Below, piece after piece: positions 22,822-33,630 of a stretch of DNA of 62,953 nt; the first letter of the stretch is position 1, and each line of letters starts with the position of its first letter. The notes under the pieces are model-generated. The model was given only the letters and a program-made list of their open reading frames with translations, was not told where the DNA came from and ran no database searches. The position numbers and the translations under genes were made by a program. Source of the stretch: Neisseriaceae bacterium (GTDB taxonomy: Bacteria; Pseudomonadota; Gammaproteobacteria; Burkholderiales; UBA11063); assembly GCA_947446595.1 (NCBI GenBank), contig CANFGS010000010.1, positions 1 through 62,953 of the forward strand, given 5' to 3'.

Positions 22822-23403
22822 TTAGCTTAACTTAAATATTTCACTATACGAATCAAGGTTATCATCAAGCCAATTATTATCGTTAACCCCCAGTTTTTCG
22901 TAGCATAACTTAGAGTTTTTACACATTTGATTAAAATCAAAATACTTGGCAAGTTTTCCATTTGCCATATCTGACTTTGAGTACGGGATTTCTATTTGTT
23001 TACTAAGTGGTTCGACTAATTTGTTACAACTAATAAATTTTTTAGTCGTAGTGGATGCACTAAACCATAGAGCTACTTCAAAACATGGGCTTGAGAAAAC
23101 TCGTATTAAAGAACCATTTGAATCTTTGATAATTTTATTCACTGATTGAAGCTGTTCTTTTGTATTTGAGTGTGAATCATGATCAAAAACACAATATGCT
23201 GCTTTCCATTCTCTACCGTGAGAATCCATCCTTTTAACAGCAGCATTAACGAGCTGCTCTGCATTTGAATACTTCTCAATTCTTACAGAATATTTCTTTT
23301 TATCTAAGCAAAAACCCAGGTATTTTCTTTCAGTTTGTCCTTCACAGAAAACCAAATAAACTTGAGTTTGTTTCTTTGGCTCTCCTTTATGCCTTTTAAC
23401 CAT
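22822..23403 (-). CDS. RloB-like TOPRIM protein (AbiL second component)
   Basis: From the ATG at 23403 (AAGGAT ribosome binding site, overlapping the ATPase gene by 8 bp) the product has 193 aa. A start at 23421 would add six residues. It begins with a Lys-rich stretch, then VYLVFCEGQTERKYLG, the TOPRIM-type glutamate, and later the acidic VFDHDSH. This is the RloB/AbiLii pattern. Paired with an AAA ATPase it forms an AbiL-type abortive infection module. RloB proteins are thought to be nucleases; the target is not known here. Confidence 0.8.
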   Translation of the reverse strand: MVKRHKGEPKKQTQVYLVFCEGQTERKYLGFCLDKKKYSVRIEKYSNAEQLVNAAVKRMDSHGREWKAAYCVFDHDSHSNTKEQLQSVNKIIKDSNGSLIRVFSSPCFEVALWFSASTTTKKFISCNKLVEPLSKQIEIPYSKSDMANGKLAKYFDFNQMCKNSKLCYEKLGVNDNNWLDDNLDSYSEIFKLS

Positions 23404-24652
23404 TTGATTTATCCTTACCAAAGAATAAACCTCTTAAATATGGAATGGCTCCAAAATTTCCTGTCAGATATTTTGCAACCCAATTATCGTTATCTTCTAG
23501 ATCATCAAAATCAGCTAGAGAATAAAGTTCCGTTGCATGTTTTTCCTCATTCTTCGTGGCAAAGTAAACCTGATCTGGTTCAAAAATACTATTATTAAGT
23601 AAAATAGGATTATGTGTAGTAAAAATTATCTGTGCTTTACTATTAGAATTTTGGACAGCTCGTATAATTTCTTCGACTAGCAATGGGTGAAAATGTGTTT
23701 CAACTTCATCAATAACAAGAAGACCATTAGTCTGAATAATATGATCTACCAAAGCCAAATAAGTATAAAATTTAATTGTACCATCTGATTCATCTGTTAA
23801 AAAATTTAATTCATACTCATTGCCATTGATATTATATTTAGATAATAATTGTCTCACGCCATGGAATACATCTCCAGGCCTTGGATTCTCACTATTAAAA
23901 ACAACTTTCAAGCCCTCAAGATTAACCCCAATACTATTCAATGGTTTTATAACCATCTCATCTTGATTTTTGTCTTTAAAATAGTTGGCAGCATAAGACA
24001 AATCTTGTTCAGCAAAAAGTGGTTTCCCTATTACACCATATGGGTTTAGCCTTATAACTATCTGAATTATCCCATGTAAAATAGGTTCGAGCTTTTTACA
24101 ATTATTTTCTACCAATTGACGTAGAAAAAGTCTTCTTTCTGAAGTGGATAACTGTATTTGTTTTAATAAGCCATCTGCTACCTTAAGCTGTTCACTACTC
24201 AAAATCAACTCAGGTTTGGAAATTAAATATTCATAACTACCATCAACAAAATGCCGAATAAAAATTGGAGTATCATCTTCATACAACAACTTTTCAGTAT
24301 GAATTTTTTTGTCATCATAGCTAAGTGTGTATGTATAAATTTTATCATCAATAGAGAAATCAATACTAATTGAAGTAGGGTTATGGTTCTTAAAAAATGG
24401 AGTATAAACAGGAGCTCTATGTTGTTCTGTTGGTTGATTGAGGTCAAATCTTAGTATATCAATTAAAGTAATAAGTGCTTTAATAAGATTGGATTTACCA
24501 CTAGCATTCGCGCCATAAATTACAGCTGCTTTTCTAACCATTACATCGCCAACATTTACAGCATTTATTTCGCTATCATCACTTGCTATTAACGATAAAG
24601 TTTGTGGCTCGTTATAAGAACGAAAATTCTCTACAGTAATATTTAATAACAT
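23396..24652 (-). CDS. RloA-like AAA ATPase (AbiL first component)
   Basis: The 418-aa ABC/SMC-type ATPase has Walker A GANASGKS (47-54) and a Walker B/D-loop segment LLVIDEVETHFHP near residue 313, then FTTHNPILL. It begins with the usual MLLNITVENFRSYNEPQTLSL opening of AAA_15/AAA_21 proteins. Such proteins sense infection and control a partner nuclease, here the overlapping RloB-like gene. It is the first gene of the island and no other gene precedes it before the repeat region. An OLD or PARIS relative is possible, but the RloB partner favours AbiL. Confidence 0.82.
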   Translation of the reverse strand: MLLNITVENFRSYNEPQTLSLIASDDSEINAVNVGDVMVRKAAVIYGANASGKSNLIKALITLIDILRFDLNQPTEQHRAPVYTPFFKNHNPTSISIDFSIDDKIYTYTLSYDDKKIHTEKLLYEDDTPIFIRHFVDGSYEYLISKPELILSSEQLKVADGLLKQIQLSTSERRLFLRQLVENNCKKLEPILHGIIQIVIRLNPYGVIGKPLFAEQDLSYAANYFKDKNQDEMVIKPLNSIGVNLEGLKVVFNSENPRPGDVFHGVRQLLSKYNINGNEYELNFLTDESDGTIKFYTYLALVDHIIQTNGLLVIDEVETHFHPLLVEEIIRAVQNSNSKAQIIFTTHNPILLNNSIFEPDQVYFATKNEEKHATELYSLADFDDLEDNDNWVAKYLTGNFGAIPYLRGLFFGKDKSNG

Positions 24653-24730
24653 TGTATTTCTCTTTGTAATTTTATTTATAGTAATATATTATATATTATT
24701 TTATATATCCGCTTAAAGAAACTATTTTAG

Positions 24731-24784
24731 GGCATGGATCCCAAACTCTTTGTGAAGCATCATAAAGTTTATGTTTGGGATGAC
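24731..24784 (-). repeat. Dispersed GTCAT...ATCCATGCC repeat unit, inverted
   Basis: Read on the minus strand this unit begins GTCATCCCAAAC and ends GAGTTTGGGATCCATGCC, with GATGCTTC in the middle. It matches 13048-13102 in the opposite orientation, so the two flank the defence island as inverted copies. The region 24785-24870 holds decayed pieces of the same family (GTGTTTGGAATGAC, GTGTTTGGGAAGAC). No gene is seen in 24653-24949. Confidence 0.75.
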
Positions 24785-24878
24785 TTACGAAGGAATGCAG
24801 CATCCAATTTGTGTTTGGAATGACGTAGACTTCGTTTAAGCAGCAATTAGTTTGTGTTTGGGAAGACCATTAACCGTC

Positions 24879-24922
24879 ATCCTCGACTTACGAATTCTGC
24901 TGACTAAATGCGAATCGAGGAT
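24879..24922 (+). repeat. Hairpin repeat ATCCTCGA...TCGAGGAT
   Basis: The arms ATCCTCGA (24879-24886) and TCGAGGAT (24915-24922) are perfect inverted copies. The unit is flanked by CCGTC and CCATGCAC, the same borders as the other repeats. It sits 28 bp beyond the dxr stop codon and could also act as a 3' end structure for dxr. Confidence 0.6.
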
Positions 24923-24949
24923 CCATGCACTCGCACTAATTACTATCTA

Positions 24950-26113
24950 TCACGCTATACTATTTGTATACTCACGTACCGCTTTGTCTATGGCGATGAT
25001 TTCATCAATCGTTGAATAATCTCTGGTTCCGAAATATTCCATTGCGGATTTGATTAGCTTATAGATATCATAAAATGAGATTTTATGTTCAAGAAATAAA
25101 CTAACAGCTACTTCGTTAGCTGCGTTTAGTACAGCAGGGCTTGATCTACCGGTTTTTAGGGCTTCAAAGGCGAGAGTAAGGCACGGAAAACGCTCATAGT
25201 CAGGTTTTTCAAATGTTAGAGATGATAAGGTACTAAAATCAAGTTTGCTACTACCTGAGACTATTCTATCAGGATAAGATAGTGCATAGGCAATAGGCGT
25301 CTTCATATCAGGAGTGCCAAGTTGCGCAATTATAGAGCCATCAATGTACTCAACCATAGAGTGAATGATGCTTTGAGGGTGGACTACTACATCAATCTTA
25401 TCTAAATCGGTACCAAATAACCAATACGCTTCGATAACTTCTAGCCCCTTATTCATAAGAGTGCTACTATCTACCGAAATCTTTTTACCCATACTCCAAT
25501 TGGGATGCTTAACTGCCATTTCAGGAGTTACACTCACCAACTGTTCTTTTAAGTATTCACGAAAGGGGCCACCTGAAGCTGTTAAGATAATTTTATTAAT
25601 ACCGTTTTTATTGGTAGCAAAATCAGTTGGTAATGATTGAAATATCGCACTATGTTCACTGTCTACAGGTATCAAACTAGCTTTTGGATTAGCTTTTAAG
25701 GCATCGTTAATTAACCGCCCCGCAGCAACTAAGGACTCTTTATTGGCTAATAATACCCTTTTACCAGCTAAAATAGCACTATAAGTAGGCATCAGACCAT
25801 GACTACCAACAATAGCTGACATTACTATATCAACTTCAGGTAGTTGTACTACATATGACAAATCTTCTTTATTAGTTAAAAGAATAGTTGTTAGTTGATG
25901 ATTTTTTAATTGGGCTTCAAGATGCAGCGCCTTTGATTTATCTAATAGCACTGCGTATTTAGGTTTAAACTCTATACACTGGGATAATAGTTTATCGGCA
26001 TCAGTGTTAGCAGTAAGTGCAATAATTTGATATTTATCAAGATTATGACGAATAACCTCTAGGGTACTAGTACCAATGCTGCCAGTGCTACCTAAAATTG
26101 CCACTTGAGGCAT
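24950..26113 (-). CDS. dxr: 1-deoxy-D-xylulose 5-phosphate reductoisomerase
   Basis: The 387-aa enzyme converts DXP to MEP using NADPH, the committed step of the non-mevalonate isoprenoid pathway. It begins with the nucleotide-binding motif GSTGSIGTSTLEV, and the metal/substrate site includes VDSEHSAIFQ. Length is normal. It follows cdsA by 1 bp. In many proteobacteria rseP and bamA follow dxr; here the gene run stops at the repeat region and the defence island. Confidence 0.96.
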   Translation of the reverse strand: MPQVAILGSTGSIGTSTLEVIRHNLDKYQIIALTANTDADKLLSQCIEFKPKYAVLLDKSKALHLEAQLKNHQLTTILLTNKEDLSYVVQLPEVDIVMSAIVGSHGLMPTYSAILAGKRVLLANKESLVAAGRLINDALKANPKASLIPVDSEHSAIFQSLPTDFATNKNGINKIILTASGGPFREYLKEQLVSVTPEMAVKHPNWSMGKKISVDSSTLMNKGLEVIEAYWLFGTDLDKIDVVVHPQSIIHSMVEYIDGSIIAQLGTPDMKTPIAYALSYPDRIVSGSSKLDFSTLSSLTFEKPDYERFPCLTLAFEALKTGRSSPAVLNAANEVAVSLFLEHKISFYDIYKLIKSAMEYFGTRDYSTIDEIIAIDKAVREYTNSIA

Positions 26114-26114
26114 T

Positions 26115-26909
26115 TTAGATCATACCCCAGATCATAGCAAACGATATAGCTAAAACTGCTATCAAGCTATCAATACGATCAAATATCCCGCCATGCCCTG
26201 GTAAGATATTACCACTATCTTTAACCCCAGCTACGCGCTTAATCCATGATTGGAATAAATCACCAAGAATACCAGCAGTTGTTAGAATCAGACCAAATTT
26301 AAATACCGCTAGATAATTATACAAAAATACAGTCTCACAAGTATTTTTAATAATTAGTAGATATATTAATACAAATATCAAACCACCAACCGCACCTTCG
26401 ATAGTTTTACCTGGGCTAATTTGTGGTGCTAATTTATGACGACCAAATTTACGCCCAATAAAATACGCCCCAGTATCAGAAACCCATGCAATTGCCATTA
26501 TGCAAACCAAGCGCCATGGTCCTAATAAGTCATATAATTTAACCGCAGCATAAAAAGCTGGAATAAAAACAATCACCGCAAAAAATGCAATAACAAATAA
26601 TGAAAACCGTTTGGGATGAGTAACTAAAACAAATGGTACAATAAAACACCATGTTAATAATGACATACTCATTATTACTTGCCCCATATCATAGCGGGAG
26701 ATATATAATAATAAAGCTAAAACTGTTAATACCGCCATCAGTCCAATTTGATTTATCCAATCAAATTTATACATTCTAGTTAACTCGTAAATACCAACCA
26801 AACACAGTAACCAAATAGCAGCAGTAAAACCGACTTCTGGCAGCTCAAATAAACATATTAATGACAAAATAAATAAGGCTAATCCTGTAACGATCCGTTC
26901 TTTTAACAT
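26115..26909 (-). CDS. cdsA: Phosphatidate cytidylyltransferase
   Basis: The 264-aa integral membrane protein makes CDP-diacylglycerol from phosphatidic acid and CTP, the branch point of phospholipid synthesis. It has about seven hydrophobic segments and the CDS signature in the C-terminal third (GDLFQSWIKRVAGVKDSG). It is separated by 1 bp from uppS upstream and from dxr downstream, the standard order in this gene cluster. Confidence 0.95.
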   Translation of the reverse strand: MLKERIVTGLALFILSLICLFELPEVGFTAAIWLLCLVGIYELTRMYKFDWINQIGLMAVLTVLALLLYISRYDMGQVIMSMSLLTWCFIVPFVLVTHPKRFSLFVIAFFAVIVFIPAFYAAVKLYDLLGPWRLVCIMAIAWVSDTGAYFIGRKFGRHKLAPQISPGKTIEGAVGGLIFVLIYLLIIKNTCETVFLYNYLAVFKFGLILTTAGILGDLFQSWIKRVAGVKDSGNILPGHGGIFDRIDSLIAVLAISFAMIWGMI

Positions 26910-26910
26910 A

Positions 26911-27618
26911 TCACAGCACCCCTTGTATTTGTTCTGATATCATACCAAATCTACGCTCTCGTGAATTAAACCATTGAATTGCAATATCTAGTGCCTTTTT
27001 ATTAAAATCAGGCCACAATTTCTCAGTAAAGTAACATTCACTATAAGAAATCTGCCATAGTAGAAAGTTACTAATTCTAGACTCACCTGATGTTCGTATA
27101 AATAAATCAGGGTTAGGGTCTGGGTATAATAATAAATATTTGCTAAAATCATCTTCCGTAATTGGAGCGTTTGGATTGGTAGCTATAACCTTATTGACAG
27201 CTTGAACTATATCATAAGTACCACTATAATCAATTGCTATATTTAGATTGATTGCAGTATTATTTGAAGTTAATTGCTCTATAGAATCCATTTGCTCTTG
27301 TATAAGTGTAGATAATCTAGCACGATCGCCAATAAAACGTATCTTGACGTTTTTATCATGAAGCTTATAAAACTCCTTGCTAATTTGTTCAGATAGTAAA
27401 TTCATTAGAAAAGAAACTTCTTCTTGAGGCCGCTTCCAATTATCTCGCCCAAAAGCAAATAAAGTCAAATATCTAACACCTAATACTGAACAATATTCGA
27501 CAATTTCTTTTACACGACTGACACCTTTTACATGTCCAGATACCCGTGGTAAAAAGCGTTTTTTGGCCCAACGCCCATTACCATCCATAATTATTGCAAT
27601 ATGTTTGGGAACACTCAA
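26911..27618 (-). CDS. uppS: Undecaprenyl diphosphate synthase
   Basis: The 235-aa cis-prenyltransferase extends farnesyl diphosphate with isopentenyl diphosphate to C55-PP, the lipid carrier for cell-wall synthesis. The catalytic segment IAIIMDGNGRWAKKR is at the N-terminus, and FIRTSGESRISNFLLWQ near residue 195 is the second conserved region. It lies between frr and cdsA. Confidence 0.95.
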   Translation of the reverse strand: MSVPKHIAIIMDGNGRWAKKRFLPRVSGHVKGVSRVKEIVEYCSVLGVRYLTLFAFGRDNWKRPQEEVSFLMNLLSEQISKEFYKLHDKNVKIRFIGDRARLSTLIQEQMDSIEQLTSNNTAINLNIAIDYSGTYDIVQAVNKVIATNPNAPITEDDFSKYLLLYPDPNPDLFIRTSGESRISNFLLWQISYSECYFTEKLWPDFNKKALDIAIQWFNSRERRFGMISEQIQGVL

Positions 27619-27648
27619 ACTCTATACTCCCGTATACAACAAAATGTA

Positions 27649-28200
27649 CTAAACAGTTAATAGCTCTTTTTCTTTATCAAGAGTTGCTTTATCAATTTCA
27701 GCTATAAATTTATCAGTAACCTTCTGAACATCATCCTGACCACGCTTTTCTTCGTCTTCAGTAATCAGTTTATCTTTAAGATTTGATTTTAACTCGTTAT
27801 TAGCATCGCGTCTGATATTTCGTATCGCAACTTTAGCATCTTCACCATCAGATTTAACAACTTTGATTAGTTCCTTACGGCGTTCTTCCGTCAAAGCAGG
27901 CATTGGCACTCGAATAACACTACCATTAATCGCTGGATTTAACCCTAAGTCTGAATCACGAATTGCTTTTTCTACAGCACCAGCTTGTTTTGCTTCCCAT
28001 GGCTGTACTGTAATAGTTCTAGCATCAGCTGCTGTAATAGTTGCAATTTGATTAAGCGGCATTAAAGAGCCATAATAATCAACCTGTACATGATCCAAAA
28101 TCCCGGCATGAGCACGACCTGTTCTAATTTTAGATAGACTAACTTTATAGCTATCAAATGATTTTTGCATTCTAAGTTCTGAATTTTTTTGTATTGTCAT
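27649..28200 (-). CDS. frr: Ribosome recycling factor
   Basis: From the ATG at 28200 the product has 183 aa, close to the usual 185. A TTG five codons upstream is less likely. RRF, with EF-G, splits the post-termination ribosome. The three-helix bundle and the RTGRAHAG...YYGS segment are intact. The usual upstream partners pyrH, tsf and rpsB are missing; smpB takes their place. Confidence 0.95.
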   Translation of the reverse strand: MTIQKNSELRMQKSFDSYKVSLSKIRTGRAHAGILDHVQVDYYGSLMPLNQIATITAADARTITVQPWEAKQAGAVEKAIRDSDLGLNPAINGSVIRVPMPALTEERRKELIKVVKSDGEDAKVAIRNIRRDANNELKSNLKDKLITEDEEKRGQDDVQKVTDKFIAEIDKATLDKEKELLTV

Positions 28201-28268
28201 ATGTGTAAACCCCAAAAAGAGATTATTATAATATAGTTAAGTATTACTTTGCATTGCTAAAAACATTC

Positions 28269-28721
28269 TTACATTCGCTTATACTGTTTTTCCATCTGTG
28301 CTTTTTCTTTATTTAGCTCTTTTTCTTTTTCAACCGCACGCTTATCATACATTTTTTTGCCTTTAGCAAGTGCGATTTCTGCTTTAACTTTACCTTTGCT
28401 ATAATGTAAATTTAGGGCAACCAAACTATAGCCTTTTTGTTCCACTTTACCAATTAATTTATCAATCTCTTTTTTCTTTAAGAGTAGTTTTTTAATTCTT
28501 TCAGCATCTGGATTCACATGAGTACTAGCTGATCTTAATGCAGAAATATGACACCCAAGTAGCCACATCTCCCCATCTTTTATTTTTACATAACTATCTT
28601 TTAGCTGTACTTTATTTTCACGAATAGCCTTTACTTCCCAACCTTCTAAAACCATTCCAGCTTCATAGCGTTCTTCAATATAATAATCAAAAAGAGCCTT
28701 TTTATTACTTGCGATTTGCAT
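28269..28721 (-). CDS. smpB: SsrA-binding protein SmpB
   Basis: The 150-aa protein binds tmRNA and carries it to stalled ribosomes for trans-translation. It has the OB-fold core ([20 protein letters not shown]) and the basic C-terminal tail needed in the ribosome. No ssrA gene is visible in the window. It is divergent from glyQ across about 120 bp. Confidence 0.96.
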   Translation of the reverse strand: MQIASNKKALFDYYIEERYEAGMVLEGWEVKAIRENKVQLKDSYVKIKDGEMWLLGCHISALRSASTHVNPDAERIKKLLLKKKEIDKLIGKVEQKGYSLVALNLHYSKGKVKAEIALAKGKKMYDKRAVEKEKELNKEKAQMEKQYKRM

Positions 28722-28840
28722 TATTTTCTCACATACTTTTTATAAATTAATTAAATATAACCATATTTTAGCATAGATATCCCCTATCATAGGTACACAA
28801 AGTGGTAAAATATCGTGCAATACTTAAGCTTAAGGCAAAA

Positions 28841-29755
28841 ATGATGAATGATACTGCTACAAATACAAAAATAACTTTTCAAGAAATCATCCAAAAACTC
28901 CAACAATTCTGGGCTTCTTCGGGTTGTGTAATCCTACAGCCTTTTGATAAACCAATGGGTGCTGGAACATCTCATACTGCTACTTTTTTAAGAAGTATTG
29001 GCCCTGAGCCTTGGTTCGCTGCTTATGTCCAACCATCAAGAAGACCCAAAGATAGTCGCTATGGTGATAGCCCAAACCGCTTACAACACTACTATCAATT
29101 TCAAGTAGCTCTAAAACCTTCTCCTGACAATATCCAAGAACTATATCTTGATTCACTTTGTAATCTTGGAGTGGATTTAAAAGTTCATGACATTCGTTTT
29201 GTCGAAGATAACTGGGAAAACCCTTCTCTTGGCGCTTGGGGGCTTGGTTGGGAAGTTTGGCTTGACGGTATGGAAGTTACCCAATTTACATACTTCCAAC
29301 AAGTTGGTGGACTAGATTGTAAACCTGTTCTTGGTGAAATCACTTATGGCTTAGAGCGTTTAGCAATGTATTTACAAAATGTTGACAATGTATATGATCT
29401 AGTATGGACTCGTACCCTTGATGGGAATACTATTACATATGGCGATGTATTTAAACAAAATGAAATTGAACAATCAAAGTACAATTTCGAACATTCTGAT
29501 ACTGCTTGGCTATTTAATCAGTTTAATCAATTTGAAGAACAAGCAAAACGTATTTTAGATGCTAATCTAGTTTTACCGGGATATGAATTAATCCTAGATG
29601 CTGCACACACGTTTAACCTACTTGATGCTCATGGCGCAATATCTGTAACTGAGAGAGCTGCTTATATTGGACGAATCAGAAATATGGCTAGATTTGTTGC
29701 TGAAAAATACTACGAATCGCGCGAAACACTTGGATTTCCATTGTTAAAGAGATAA
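28841..29755 (+). CDS. glyQ: Glycyl-tRNA synthetase alpha subunit
   Basis: Starting at ATG 28841 (or 28844) after the TAAGG ribosome binding site the product has 304 aa, the normal length. A GTG at 28802 would add 13 atypical residues. It is the catalytic alpha subunit of the alpha2beta2 GlyRS; motifs include [23 protein letters not shown] and [13 protein letters not shown]. The beta subunit gene glyS, normally adjacent, is not here; nrdR follows by 4 bp. The protein needs GlyS, so glyS must lie elsewhere. Confidence 0.95.
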   Translation: MMNDTATNTKITFQEIIQKLQQFWASSGCVILQPFDKPMGAGTSHTATFLRSIGPEPWFAAYVQPSRRPKDSRYGDSPNRLQHYYQFQVALKPSPDNIQELYLDSLCNLGVDLKVHDIRFVEDNWENPSLGAWGLGWEVWLDGMEVTQFTYFQQVGGLDCKPVLGEITYGLERLAMYLQNVDNVYDLVWTRTLDGNTITYGDVFKQNEIEQSKYNFEHSDTAWLFNQFNQFEEQAKRILDANLVLPGYELILDAAHTFNLLDAHGAISVTERAAYIGRIRNMARFVAEKYYESRETLGFPLLKR

Positions 29756-29759
29756 CTAA

Positions 29760-31692
<1,933 letters not shown>

Positions 31693-31735
31693 CCAATAAT
31701 TTAGTAAATATTTATTCAGTTGTAATCTTATGTGC

Positions 31736-31741
31736 TATAAT
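31736..31741 (+). promoter_or_regulatory. Extended -10 element upstream of lipoprotein gene
   Basis: TGCTATAAT is a perfect extended -10 (hexamer 31736-31741), about 84 bp before the lipoprotein ATG. No good -35 is visible. Confidence 0.4.
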
Positions 31742-31824
31742 TATTATTGTAAAAGTTTAACCTGTAAATTTAGGTGATTTAACACTATAAATATGCATGA
31801 TTAATATTTAAAAAGGGATTCAAA

Positions 31825-33542
31825 ATGAAAAATAAACTAATTGCTTGTTATTGGATTTTGAGTTGTTTGGCCTTAAGTGGTTGTAATGGTTCTAAAAAAA
31901 CCTCTCACCAACCCCACAGCCACTTTCAACTAATACTCCTTCACCCACAGCTTCTCCTGTGACTTTATTTTCAAGTAATAATCAAGGATTAGTATACAAA
32001 GATAATAAATTATTAGCTGGAAGCAATGTTTTTACTGGAATTCCAGATTACTCGACAATTGTAACAGTAAAATTAGATCAACAAAGTGGTAAAATTTATG
32101 CTGGTACACAAGCATGTAATGTATACGTCTTAAACGAGTCATGGACCCAGTTAAATGGTAAAACATGCATTGTTTCTAGTCAAGATCATACAAACATGGC
32201 TAATGCAACTATGGCTATAGATAGCAGTTACAATGTTTATGCTGTAACAACAGACGGGGGTCTTTATAAATTAGCCGCCGAGTCTTCTTCTTGGACAAAG
32301 CTTGATAAAATTTCTAGTGGTATTTATTCTATCGCAGTAGACAATAGCGATAATGTTTATATTGGTTCATATACTGGGGGTGTTTATAAAATAGCCAACA
32401 ACACAACAACTCGGCTAGGTACGGTTAATAATATTACTTCTATCGCAGTAGACAATAACGTTAATGTTTATATTGGTTCATATACTGGGGGTGTATATCA
32501 AGTTATAGCAAATAATTTGCAACTTTTATCTACTCCTAAAATCCCTGATAAATCTTCAGTAAAGACTATTACAGTAAGTAATGGCAATTTCTATGCTGTG
32601 ACAAAAGGCGATTTTCCACTTAAAGGAGATAATGTATATAAACTTAGTCAACCATGGGGTAGTTGGCAATCTTTAGGTGATGTTAAAGGCTCAATTGATG
32701 GCTCTAAAATTAATGTATTGGCAGTAGATACTAAAGGTGATATATATGCTGGAACTCACTTTGGTGAAATTTGGACACTTCCTAAAGATGGCTCTGCTTG
32801 GACGAAGCTTACTTCTTTTAAACCAACAGCTCTTACATCAGGAATTAGTGATTTAGTAGTAGATAATAACGGCAGGATATTTATTAGCACAGGAGATTTG
32901 CCAAATTATGGTACAGCTCAAGTATATGAAATTAACGGCAGCTCTTGGACATATACATCTTTTGATAATCAAATCCCTGTTTCTATTGCAACAAATAATA
33001 AGGGTATTGTTTATGCTGGAACACCTAGTGGGAATGTATGTAATGTATTCAACCATACCTTTTGTTTTCGACTTGACGAAGCTTCAATAGTTTCTTCAAT
33101 CGTAACAGATAGTAGCGGCAATATTTATATGGGAACATACGGTGACTCAACAGGTGGGAAAGTATATAAAATATCTAATGATAGTAGGTTTTTATTAGGA
33201 GGTGGTTCTAGCCCTGATCTTTCAAAAGTTAGATCTATCGCAATAGGTAACAATGGTAGCGTTTATGCGGGGACATTTGGACCGCCTGGTAAAAATGGAA
33301 GCGTATATGAAGTTACTGACAAATCTTGGAGGCAGTTAGGAGGCGGGCCCAATCCAGACTCTCCTAATATTCCTGGATACGGAACTTCAGTTAACTCAAT
33401 TAAAGTTGATAATAATGGTAATGTTTTTGTTGGTACTGGAGGTGGTAATGTATACGAAATAGTTAAAGATGATAAATCATACACAAATCTTCACTATGGT
33501 AACGGAGCACCTATTACATCAATTGCTATTGCACCACAGTAA
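31825..33542 (+). pseudogene. Lipoprotein beta-propeller gene, frameshifted at an A7 tract
   Basis: An ATG at 31825 with an AAGGG ribosome binding site starts a lipoprotein signal peptide: MKNKLIACYW, then LALSGC with the lipid-bearing Cys20. After codon 25 the frame runs into TGA (31960-31962). The downstream frame encodes a Pro/Ser/Thr linker and about 527 aa of repeated blades (xSIAVDxxxNVYxGTxGGxVY), a WD40-like propeller. The two frames meet at AAAAAAA (31894-31900). One extra A would join them exactly into one 572-codon gene. It is either a broken gene, a phase-variable one or a sequencing slip. The function of the extracytoplasmic propeller is unknown. Confidence 0.8.
32328..32386 (+). 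repeat. First of two near-identical blade repeats
   Basis: This 59-bp stretch is almost identical to 32439-32497, 111 bp (37 codons) downstream. Both encode the blade core SIAVDN...NVYIGSYTGGVY. A blade could be gained or lost by recombination. Confidence 0.75.
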
Positions 33543-33572
33543 TGATATAAGCACTTAGATTATAGGTGACCG

Positions 33573-33604
33573 AAAAAGGGGTGCCAGTTATGGCACACCT
33601 TTTT
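33573..33604. terminator. Bidirectional rho-independent terminator
   Basis: AAAAAGGGGTGCCA (33573-33586) pairs with TGGCACACCTTTTT around loop GTTA, with one internal mismatch. The A-run and T-run make it work in both directions, for the lipoprotein gene and the convergent adh gene. Confidence 0.8.
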
Positions 33605-33630
33605 GCTAATTAGTTTTTTGTTAAAAACTA

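Noticed and set aside
31825-31962. A stand-alone 45-aa lipoprotein peptide as a complete gene
   Set aside because: The lipobox fits, but the tail after the A7 tract is out of the Pro/Thr linker frame, so a frameshifted larger gene explains it better.
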